Shown piece by piece: positions 45,215 to 55,618 of a stretch of 64,000 bases of DNA (position 1 is its first letter; each line of letters starts with the position of its first letter). A program made the translations under genes and the position numbers. Origin of the DNA: Nymphaea colorata (Eukaryota; Streptophyta; Magnoliopsida; Nymphaeales; Nymphaeaceae); the NCBI RefSeq assembly GCF_008831285.2, contig NC_045144.1, forward strand, positions 16,169,858 through 16,233,857, in the 5' to 3' direction. Below the pieces are notes generated by a model, which did not search any database, was not told where the DNA came from, and saw nothing but the letters and a program-made list of their open reading frames with translations.

Positions 45215-46707
45215 CTAGTATCTAACTTCTGCAACCAGATCAACTGTGATGGTTTGCTCTTAAAAAGAGAGCCGTGAATATATGTATATAGAACAAAATG
45301 TTTTTAAAATATTTAAAAAGTAAAAGAATAGTGTTTAGCATGCTGTGCCTTACGTTTAATTTAATTTACATAATTTGTTTACAAAAATTATAGATGTTCA
45401 TTTTTTATGTTTATGGGCTACCTGTGCCATATGCTAACTAAGCAACACAGATACTCCAGCTCCATTGAAACAAGACAGAAGTTAGGCGAGGCCAAAATAA
45501 TATTTGTAATAATAATTTAATTTCTGAATTCATATTAAAAGTGTACCGCTGAAATGGATAGTTTTGACACATAAAAAGACTCATTAGCCGCATGACAGAC
45601 AGAAATTTTGATAAACAAAAGCGATGACAGGGGTGGAGCCAAGGGGAGCCCACATGGACACATTGGTTTGGTCCGTGTGAAAAGTTAAAATTTTAATTCG
45701 GCCCTTCCCATGAAAAAATTCTGGCTCCGCCCAGGTTGCGAGATCCGAACCAAGCCGATAGATTGGATTGGATCTTTCTTGGCAAGATCCAGTTTTATCT
45801 TCGAATATATGGCATGGACCTATCATTACCCAAAGGGATCTTGCTCATATCTGGCACACAATTGATTGTGGCCCACTGTTCATTATCCCCATAAGGCCCT
45901 GGATAAGCTATAGTCCCTCATCCCAACTAATGGATCTTTTTTGTTTTTAAAAGAATGAATAAAATTTATGCCTCATAACGCATAGCATAATTGGTCAAGC
46001 TAAAAGATAAAGTAACAGGTTTCTATTTGCTTCCTATGGATACTATGTTTATGTATTTTAAGCGACGGAACAGAGTACCTAACTTGAAGGATACACGGTT
46101 CGATGCTGACACAACCCTGGTCGAATAGGTAGGTTGTTAGCACTTCACTCATTTGAAACTGCAACTTTATTATCTCTTTCTTCTATTGCCTAGCAGAAAA
46201 ATATATTTTGTGTTTATGTTGTGTTGACATGCAGTTATCAAGCTTGAGATACTCATCCTTCCATGTATTTTACATTAAAAATTATATATATATATATATA
46301 TATATGTAAATAATATAATATAAAATCATTGCCTAATTTGGATCTGAAACTGATATGAAAGTTCATATAATATAATGTCATTTTGGAACCAATTATTGTA
46401 CTCACTTTCAAGCTGCAAGTTGGATGAACAAGGAGGATAACTGGACCCCATGGTTGAAGTGGCAACTAAACCCAGCCACTCAAGCTGGTATGGCAGAGGG
46501 CCCTCTCAAGTACCTTGCTCCCACCAGGAATCTTGAAGTCTTGCTCAGCATCACAAAATCAGATATTGGAGAACTTTTCTTTGGTGGCAAAAACATAGAG
46601 AAAATTTGTCTTTTCAGTTCCTAACTAGATGTGTTTGAAATAAATCTTGATTTTTAATTTGCTCCAAGGGGCTTGGCATTGCTGGTCAGACCAACAGTTG
46701 AGGTTCA
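45215..46707. other. Intergenic DNA with a small MITE
   Basis: 45629-45733 is a short GGGGCGGAGCCA-family element: AGGGGTGGAGCCAAGGGG on the left and CTGGCTCCGCCC on the right, about 105 bp. The remaining sequence has no recognised gene. A TA tract lies at 46283-46303. Confidence 0.5.
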
Positions 46708-46715
46708 CTTACTGT

Positions 46716-47147
46716 TAGGGATGTCAGTATATCCAGCTTGAATTGATTGGATTTTCGATCCGAAAAAATCAAATATGGAAAAAAAATTAATATCCGATTG
46801 AAATCGGATCGGATTCGGATTTAATAAATGACATTGGATCGAATTTGGATATACATAAAAATCCGATCGGATTCAGATACGAATTCGGATTGGATTCATT
46901 TTTAGACAAATATCTTGTATCTAATGCTATTAAATTTTGAAAATTAACAAAATCCGATTCAAAATTTGAATTCGGATTCGGATATAAATATAAAAATCGG
47001 ATTTGGGTCAGATTCAGATTGAAAATCAGATTTCAGATTCGGATATGACTTTTCTTTATTCGAATTCAAATCTGAATATGTGAAGATAAAAAAAACAGAT
47101 ATGATTAAAGATATATCCAATCTGAATCCGATCCGTTGACATCCCTA
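46716..47147. mobile_element. ATCCGAT-family hAT-like MITE with 8-bp TSD
   Basis: 432 bp. It begins TAGGGATGTCAGTATATCC and ends CCGATCCGTTGACATCCCTA. Flanks CTTACTGT (46708-46715) and CTTACCGT (47148-47155) match at 7 of 8. The interior consists largely of GGATTCGGAT/ATCCGAAT words. This is the best-preserved family member and defines its ends. Confidence 0.85.
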
Positions 47148-47155
47148 CTTACCGT

Positions 47156-47816
47156 AGGTATCAACCCCCTATATAAGCTAGGCCGTCATAGACCTTGCCG
47201 CCTCAAGTCCACCAGATAAGCAGTTGAGTCTCTAGATCCGGGTGCAGTTTTCATAGGATCCAAATCAAAAATGTTTCTCTTCCTTTCATACTTGCTTATA
47301 TGTATGCATATTTGATCAGTTTGAATGTTTTTTGAGGGAAGTGACCTATAACACACTTTCTTTTCATTAAAATGAAGAAAAATAAGACTTTTTATGTGAA
47401 GGTCCTCTATTGTGTAGAGTGTAAAAAATGTTTTATAATATAGAAGCGTTCATGCACATATAAATGTGTATGGACAAAATGACTTTTTGTTTTACATCAA
47501 GAATTCAAACCTTCGATGTGTGTGGCCAATTGCTGTAAATATCGTGTACCTCTTCACGAGAGAAAAGTTGGGTAAGTGTTTTAAATCACTATAAATAATG
47601 AATTTGGTCGACATTATATATATATATAGGGTTTTAAAGTCACTTAGTCATGTAATTAGAACCGTTGATTCATTACCTATGTTAATAAAAAACAATGAAA
47701 AAAAGATGATGGGTACTTTCATTATTTAATATATGTTTTCACTTTTTTTCTTCATGTTTTTCTCTTAACCATTGTTTTTATTAAATGGTTGAGTGACTCT
47801 ACATAACCCAGAGTAG

Positions 47817-47853
<37 letters not shown>

Positions 47854-50800
47854 TGTCATGCTTAGTGCTTAGTTTAAAGTGAATGAAAGTTTCCACTAGC
47901 TCTTTATTCTCTCTAATCTGTTGATTTTGAAATTTTTATAAAGTCCGATCTTTATATCAAATTTTGACAATTTTTTTGATCCGTGTAGATTTGGATAATT
48001 CAAGTAGATATTAGGCCTGGGCGTCGGGCCAAGCACGGGTCAGCTTGGCCCAGGCCGATTCGACCCGATTAGGATTAAAAAATAATTTTTTTAATTTTTT
48101 TTGTTTTAATAACATATATTTATTATTAATAAATATGTTTTATATTTTAAAAAATTATTTTATAATTAATAATTGTTTTTTATTTTTAAACAGGCCGGCC
48201 GGATACCCACCCTTAATATATAGCACATATTTCATGAAATATGAGCATTTAAACTGGCAAATGTGCACAAGGAAAGGATCTGATCTCTCATAAGGAAACT
48301 CGAATCGAGGTGACGTCACGAATTCAAACTTTTCACGTGTACGATTGATGCTATAAATGTTGAACGTACTGTATAACTCTTCAGATGACAAGAATTTAAT
48401 GCTATATACACACGTATCATATATGTTGGGAATCATCATGTGCCGTCAATATCAGGAAGATCGGTGGAAATTAAGCTTTAAATAAATATAAAAGTCTAAG
48501 TTCTTTTTTTAAGAGTTTCAAATACCCCACGAGACAGAATTTCAGTTAAAACTCTTTTATTTTTCTTCCTTTCTTTCTATCACCCTTCTCCTTTAAATGG
48601 TATTCCAATTCTTAAATAAATAAATTGGTTTATATATTGATAACTTAATTTCCACCATCTAATCATATTAGAACATATGATTTCTATCAAATTATGTTAT
48701 ATGAAGGTCTGATAGCTATAATTAAATATTACGTATATATATATAAAATGCTATGGCCAGTCTAATAAAGTTAATGGAATGCCTGTTAGTGGTTGTCACG
48801 ATGCTGTTGTGCTATACTGTGATAATGTATAACGAAGTTGGGCTCATATTGCAGTATACAATAATATGTACAATTAGCATGTTTTTTAATATATTTGTTC
48901 TAAATTATGTCTTCGATATATGTGAACATTGACCTTTTTGATGGAATAGGCTTTTGGAATATGCTTTTTACAAAAAATTTAAGTTTCCTACATCTTGAGA
49001 CTATATATAGAGAATTTTGGGTTGGTAACTCTAAATCACTCACACGCTTATTTAAATAATATAATAAATTGTAGTTTTTTTCATTTACTATAGCCATGCT
49101 GTGAATATCTCATAAAACTAAAAGCAATGATTCAATATGTGTGTGTACTGCAGAATTATCCGATCATTTTTTTAATCCGAACTATAAAAGCATATTTTTA
49201 AAAAATTAGAAACTAGATAACATTAATATAAAAGTTAATTAAAAAAAGAAATATGTCATTATGCTCGATTGGCTTATATGTGAATTAAATAAAATAAAGA
49301 ATTTATTGAAGATAGTTTTGCTTCGATTCCAATAGGCCAATCTAGAACGATTCAAACCATTCAAGAATTAAGGAGAAGCTACGTGTGGAAGAAGCTAGAA
49401 TGAGAAGAAAGTTTAGTTTCATTTAATAAGGTCCGATCAAAGGTAAATTTGGTTATGTGCGGCATCAATATGGTTAGTGACTAAAATGCCCTTAATTCAA
49501 TTTTAAAGAAAAAAACTGTTTGGTAAAGATAAAATTAAAAATGAAGAAAAAAAAGTACAGAGACGACATCTTTTTTAGTAAATTACCAAATTGTTGGGCT
49601 TCGGTGAGGCTGACGCCTTCTTCCTTAAACAATACCTATTTATTTCCAGGCGCCTACAGTTTGGCCTTATAATTCATGAAAAGGACGTTCACTTTTTCGA
49701 TTTTTACATATAACCGTTCTAAAAAGATTCAAGTTGTTTGTTATGTGATCTTACATGTGACAGTTAATCACTTCACGACGCAGTAAAATCACGAAGAAAA
49801 TGTTTTTGTATGTTGTCTTTCCTTCTTTCTGTCTTAAATTGACAATTAGGTCTTAACACTCAATTTGAACTTTTTTTTTTTTTATTCTTCAAATTCTATT
49901 AGGGGGCATTTGACAGCCTCGGATTTGAGATCAAAGGTGATTTGGGATCATTGAGGAACTCAGATCTTTCTCAGGTCTGTGGATTTAAGATCAGACTCAT
50001 CTTCCCATCCAACTTTCAATACGAGGTTTTGGAGATTATTTTTACATGGTGGTAAAATCAATGTTTGTTTATACCATGGGTCATATAAAAAAAAGGGGAT
50101 CTTAGATCAGAGTCTCTGATCTCAAATGCATCCTTAAGGTTATACCAAGAATCCAATTCCAGAAGCTGTCAGCTCCTTCAACTTCATAGCATCAATTTCA
50201 CTCGAGAACTACAATTACATTATCTCTCGCCAGTAGATTCTGGATTTCCCATAGAAGAAATGAAGAAATTTTGAAAGCCTTCCGTTTAAATAGCTGAAAT
50301 TTTGTCTGTCGAAATGATAATGAACCAATTTGGAGGAGAACTTGAAGGATTTAGTCTGTTAAAGTCAAAGCAGTTTAGGTTTGAAATTACAGCAAAGAAA
50401 ATTTGAGGGATCCCACTTAAGATGCCAGCAATGACAGGACAACTTCTAAGAATGGCTTTGCCAACATCATTAAAGAATGAGTGATGACAATTTTTTTGTC
50501 CACAAAACTTTGTTCTTTTCTTTTTCCTTGCCAGCGGACCCCAATACCTTCAAATCGACAAACGCCCACAGTTGAGTTCTCAAAGTACAAAATTGAATTG
50601 TTGTATAATTACATAGAAGTTTATCTAACTAAAATTTGAAGCATAATGTGAAGTAAGTTGATTTTGATGATGTTTCAGTTATCAAAATTGGTAACAGAGT
50701 TATGTTGTTTTACACAAAGTAAATAATATTTAAGAACATGCAACTTTTTCGCTAAAAATAACTGCTTTGAGGATAAAAAATAGTGAAATTATAAATGTCA

Positions 50801-51000
50801 AAACCCTTGGCACCAGATTCTACCCGTCTGCAAATGTCAAAAAGAAGCAAGAAAGGAAGATAGGGACAACAAGAATTTTGAATTAACTCCTCCGTTCTTT
50901 TTGAAGGGAAAGTTGAATCCGAGGCTCACTCTTCTCATTTTCTGTTTTCACCGTTCACGAGGAGCAGGAGTTTCAGATTTGAGTTGGCACCCACATGAAA
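47156..51000. other. Gene-poor AT-rich DNA with MITE candidates
   Basis: 48012-48215 has TAGGCCTGGGCGTCGGGCC and, reverse-complemented, TAAGGGTGGGTATCCGGCC as ends around an AT core, a relative of 44997-45206 with poorly matching flanks. 49900-50136 starts AGGGGGCATTTGACA and its inverse end is AAGGATGCATTTGAGATC, another MITE candidate. A TA tract lies at 47817-47849. No gene recognised. Confidence 0.5.
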
Positions 51001-51336
51001 TATCAGTGAAACTCTGAAGGAAGGACAAGGAAATCCAAAGCAGCCGCTGTGCTTTGGGTTCTTAAACCCTTTTTCTCACCCTGCAATTCGACCACGCCAA
51101 GACCGATGAGCTAAATGTCGGCATTCGAGAGTCCCCACCACGCTGCTTCTGCAACGCCAACTCCACCGTGATTTAATCCCTCAATACCACCAAAATCATT
51201 CACTCCCCACTTCACCGTTCTTAAATTCAAATCGGTTACTGGAAAGTAGAAGGTGAAAGCGACTCTGAACGTCACCTTTGGCCCCTCCCCTTCCCTTCCC
51301 TGCGTTTTAATCGAACTCAACAGCGAAGCACCAATC

Positions 51337-51368
51337 TCTCTCTTTCTCTTCATCTCCCTCTCTCTGTC
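51337..51368 (+). promoter_or_regulatory. CT-rich leader (Y-patch-like)
   Basis: CTCTCTCTTTCTCTTC-type tract just upstream of the ATG at 51379, as common near plant transcription starts and in 5' UTRs. No clear TATA box was seen further upstream. Confidence 0.4.
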
Positions 51369-51378
51369 AAGGACAATA

Positions 51379-52861
51379 ATGCCGTCGGGTCCAAAGAAGA
51401 GGAAAAATGCTAAGAAGAAAAAGGAGACAGCCTTGCATGTGGGTGCTCCAACTAACATTCCAGGTACAACTGTCTTTCCTTTCTTCCTTTTTTCTCTTTC
51501 ATCTATCACCTCTCTTGATTCGTCTACCTGCCCCTCTATTGTCTTCAGAAGAAGTTGGTGGTGATGATGTAAAAGTGGTGTTGGAAAAGAGTGGTGGCGG
51601 TGTTGTTGTTGGTCGTGATGTTGATGGGAATGATGAGGATGCCTCATGGGATTCGAAGCAAACTAAAACTGATAGCTCGGATTCAACAGTAGAGGAGCAC
51701 CCTTGTCTTCGTTCTCGCGATTCGATCGGTGAAACGGCGGAGGCAGTTGAGGTCTTGAAGATGGACGAGAAGAGTGACGGAGGGGAAGAGGCTACAGTTG
51801 TTGCTCAGAGGCTTGAGGAAAATAAGGGCGACGCAGGGTTTGAGCGTGTGGAGGATGGGAAAATTAGTGTTGAATTGGTCGAGCCTCTGAAGGTTGATGA
51901 AAAGGGTGGGAGTAGCAGCAGCAGCAGCAGAAGCAGTAGTAGTAGTTCTAGTGATGATGGGGGCTCGGACAGTGATCGCGATAAGGAATCAGAGAAGCAG
52001 GAAGTCCTTCCAGCTTTGAAGGGATCAGAGAAGACGGAAGTTCTTTCTGGGGCTCCAGAGGAATCAGAGAAGACGGAAGTTTTTTCAGGAGCTCTGGAGG
52101 AATCAGAGAAGCTGGAGGTTCTTTCAGGGGCTCTGGACAAATCAGAGAAGGCGGAAGTTCTTTCAGGTGCTCTGGAGAACTCCGAGACTTCGGAAGTTCT
52201 TTCAGGTTCTCTGGAGAATTCCGAGACTTCGGAAGTTCTTTCAGGTGCTCTGGAGAATTCCGAGACTTCGGAAGTTCTTTCAGGTGCTCTGGAGGCTGCA
52301 GAGGAAGAGTACAGGATCGATGTAGTCAAGGTTGAAGTCCCGATTGAAAGTTCTGGCTTGGAAAGCACCATTGAAATCGGAAAGGTAACAAACGTGGAAA
52401 GCGTGATTGTTCCGGATGCTGCTGCCAGTTCGATTGAATCTGAGAAAGAGGTAACTGTAAAAGCCATTGACAATCCTGGTCTTCAGAACTCGGTTGAATC
52501 AGTAAGGGAGGAAATCAAGGAGGCTTTGGCAATGTCTTCCTCGACGGAGGTTCATCAGGAAATAGAGCAACAGGCTGTGATTGTGGAATCGATAGACAAG
52601 CCCATCGTTGAGCCCGCTAAGGATAATGAAAAATCAGAGGAAACAGAGGTTTGCCATCTGGAATATGGTGTCCTTTCCCTTTTTTTCCTTAATATTAGTT
52701 TTTTCGGTTTATTGAAATTTGAGTTTGGGTAAACTGATTACTTTGTTGGTTCAACGTTCAATTGATGTTAACAGAGAACTTTACCACCACCAATTGTACG
52801 AAGAACTTCCTGGAAGGGTTGTTGTGGATTATTTGACGTTTTTCTTGGCTCAAACAGATGA
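51379..52861 (+). CDS. Acidic repeat protein with basic N-terminus and Cys-containing C-terminus (three exons)
   Basis: Exons 51379-51463, 51549-52648 and 52775-52861, joined by two GT-AG introns of 85 and 126 bp with consistent phases, give a 423-residue protein. The N-terminus MPSGPKKRKNAKKKKE is strongly basic and could be a nuclear or nucleolar localisation signal. A Glu/Ser/Val-rich acidic body follows, with a Ser run (52 kb minus about 80) and seven in-frame 13-residue repeats of the form SE.-EVLSGALE (52025-52297). The last exon encodes PPPIVRRTSWKGCCGLFDV and ends in GSNR, a short ending I associate with uncharacterised plant acidic proteins. No enzyme domain is seen. The leader is CT-rich (51337-51368). 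Biochemical role unknown; the splice model is inferred from sequence alone. Confidence 0.8.
52025..52297 (+). repeat. 39-bp coding minisatellite, seven units
   Basis: Units start at 52025, 52064, 52103, 52142, 52181, 52220 and 52259, all in frame and each coding 13 residues around EVLSGALE. The last three units are the most alike, suggesting the newest expansion is at the 3' end. Confidence 0.95.
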
Positions 52862-53716
52862 ACAAGGTGAAACTAAGTTATGGAATATTCATGTCTATTA
52901 CTGAAAGACAATAGCTGCTCTTGTGTTTGATTTGCACAACCACCATGTAACGTGGTTATCTTTTCTGTTGCTTTTTCCATCATGTGCATTTCATTTTTCC
53001 ATCATCTGCATTTTATTTTTCCTTTCGTTAAGCAGTTTGCTTTCTTTTGTATCTGTTCTTGTTTGTATATCTCTTTCTGGGAAAATTTGGAGAATAAGGT
53101 TTTTTTTTTTTTTTTCTCTAGTGTACCAGTTGGTCTTGCTGAAAGCCTGAAAGATGAGAGCTTGCATGTAAACAGTGACATGCTTGCGTTCTGAAAACCT
53201 CATGCATTTTGATGCTTTAAGCTACAGATTATGAATAATTTGTACAGCTAGAAGCTTGACTTGAGAAAAGAATATGTCCTGTTCAATTTTTCTTTTATGT
53301 AAAGAACATTGTCGAATCATCTGAGGGAATGACTTGGGCTACTCGACTTCTTTTTTATTTTTAAAAGGCTGCTTTTGTAAGAGCCACCATGGGAGCGGCT
53401 TGTGGTCATGTTAGAGAGCAAAATGATTTAGGATGAATTGAAACACTGAAGCATATGGTAGTGTTTCTAATGGTTGAAGTTATCAATCCTCTTGGACCCT
53501 AATGGGCATTTAAATAAGAGAACTAGTCTGAAAAGGTGTAGGATAATAGCTTGGGCATCCTCTCTGAATGTTGTCAATGGCAGAATTTGCACTTAGTCCA
53601 TCCTTGTGAAGGAATCTGAAATACGGAAACTAGAGGAACCAATGGATCAGATTTCTTTCCCCTTTTTCTTTTTCTCAATTACTTCTCTCATGAAAATGAG
53701 CAACTTTTGAAATCCT
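52862..53716. other. 3' flank of acidic-protein gene
   Basis: T-rich sequence that probably holds the 3' UTR. No further exon is evident. Homopolymer T tract near 53100. Confidence 0.4.
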
Positions 53717-53726
53717 TGGTTCTCCC

Positions 53727-54146
53727 TAGTGTCGCAGATATTGCGACATTTTCATAAAAACGAAAAAAAGGGAAAAAATCACGATATTTTGAAAAAAACG
53801 GGAAAAAATATTTATCACATTATTATCATGCCTTTTCACTTTTTTTCGTGATTTTTTTACTTTTCTATTTTTTAGCATTGGTATTATCATGGATTCAGAT
53901 ATAAGCTTAGACCAAATTATTTTCATCATTTTTATTATCATTAAAACATTCCTTTTATCACTGTTATATAGTTTTATTTATGTTTTCCTATTAGTTTCTC
54001 ATTTATTTCATTTATACCTAATTCTTTTATCTTTTAAAATTTTCTGAGTTTCTTCTCGCGATTTTCCCAAAAAAAAAAAAAAACTTTGCCGTTACAAACC
54101 CGAGAAAAAGCTCGCCATTAAATACTGAGAATGATATTTGTGACAA
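53727..54146. mobile_element. Mutator-like MITE with 9-10-bp TSD
   Basis: 420 bp. It begins TAGTGTCGCAGATAT and its reverse-complemented end is TTGTCACAAATATC, so the ends are inverted relatives. It is flanked by perfect direct repeats TGGTTCTCCC (53717-53726 and 54147-54156). A 9-10-bp duplication suggests the Mutator superfamily. Interior very A/T-rich, with CGAGAAAAAGCTCGCCATTAAA near the right end, shared with copies near 12600 and 38250. No transposase. Confidence 0.8.
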
Positions 54147-54190
54147 TGGTTCTCCCAAACTACTTTAGGTTGCTTCAGTTTCTCAGGTGT

Positions 54191-54276
54191 CACCTCCCTT
54201 AGGAGGTGTTTGATAGGTTAGAACATTCTTCCCCTGGTAGAGGGAGTGGAAGAATGTCGCTCCTCTATCAAACAGG
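54191..54276. repeat. Short hairpins: 18-bp stem-loop and a longer imperfect hairpin
   Basis: CACCTCCCTTAGGAGGTG (54191-54208) is a perfect 7-bp stem with a 4-base loop. It overlaps the left arm of a second hairpin, GGTGTTTGATAGG...ACATTCTTCC (54205-54232), pairing with GGAAGAATGT...CCTCTATCAAACAGG (54248-54276). Size and ends suggest a tiny MITE. A small-RNA precursor is possible but unsupported. Confidence 0.6.
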
Positions 54277-54299
54277 GGCAAAGGGTGAGTAGACATGTT

Positions 54300-55572
54300 A
54301 ACCTGGGTCACCCCACTTGCAGACAAGAAGTTATGCTCATGACAGTCTGACTTTTTTTACTGTGGTGAACTCATTTAGGTAGGAGACACTGTGGATGTGT
54401 TGTTGTTACCAAACATACCCTAATAGATAGAGAATAGAAGGATGAAGGGAACAAACAGCTTAATTGACTGTGAAGCACAATGAGGGGCAGAATGCGATAT
54501 GATAGGTTGAAAAATGTTAACGAAAACAAGAAAAGACTAACTTTTTCCTTGTACAATGATCTCAAGTTTGAAACAGCCTTGGGTTTTTCTTGGCGAGGTC
54601 TTTCTCAGGTACTATTTGAGAGTTTGGTTTTTTCTCAGGAAATCTTGAAAATTAGAAAAGGTAAAAAATTATATAAAAAATGATACAGAAAATTATGCAA
54701 CTATAAGTTTTTTACTAATTTTCCTACAAAAGTACTGATAAATGTTGAAAATACTAATAAAAATGTTTAAAGAAATCTGGAAAAAGCTCGATATATATTT
54801 AAAAGGGGCTCTTTGACAAAATGTATTCCTGTTTTCTGATTTCACTTGTTTTTTCATTTTTATTTCATTATACCGAAAAAGTCACCAATATTTTTTTATT
54901 ATGACTACGTTGATTTATGGTTGTTCGGCTGGATTCCAACTGATTTTTTTTTTGTTTCGACTTCATCAAAGCAGCCTCAATTGTGTAGGTTTGAAAACAA
55001 ATATTGATGCAATCTGATGCGCAGGTTGAATTGACTTCTTCAATTTTTATCAGTTTAAAACCATTGATTTTGAAACCCTCATGAATCTTGATTTGTCCAT
55101 TTGGTTTTGCCATTTTTTTTCCAAACCTATAGATTTGGGTTGTCAAAGTTCCATCCTTAAAGTCTATGTCACATGGGTGTGGGGTGTGGCTGCTGGTGAG
55201 AGTGCAGATGTGGATGCGGGATACAACAATTTTTAAAAAATTTAGGTGTCAATGCAACGATGATATATTTGTAATATGTTATATAGTTAATTAATTGTTT
55301 GATAGCCTTATTTACCTATATTTATGTTTAAGTCAGTATAAACTTTTTGTATTAGAGCTAATTTGGTCAAGTTCACACTTAAAATGGTCAGTTTTGCCTC
55401 GTTCGGCTTACTGTACCAGACATGCTGTGTTGGAGAAGCACCAATGCCAGCATCAACACAGGTACAGCAGCAGTTTAGGTACACCTATTTTTTTTGGGTG
55501 CACCCATGTGGCATTGCTTGAGCCTTGAAGTCAGATACAATTCATCAAATGGCAAAGGATTGCTATAAAATG

Positions 55573-55618
<46 letters not shown>

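Noticed and set aside
51805-52473. 222-codon antisense ORF across the acidic-protein gene
   Set aside because: Mirror of the 39-bp coding repeat, with no independent support. The sense frame has matching splice sites and conserved ends.
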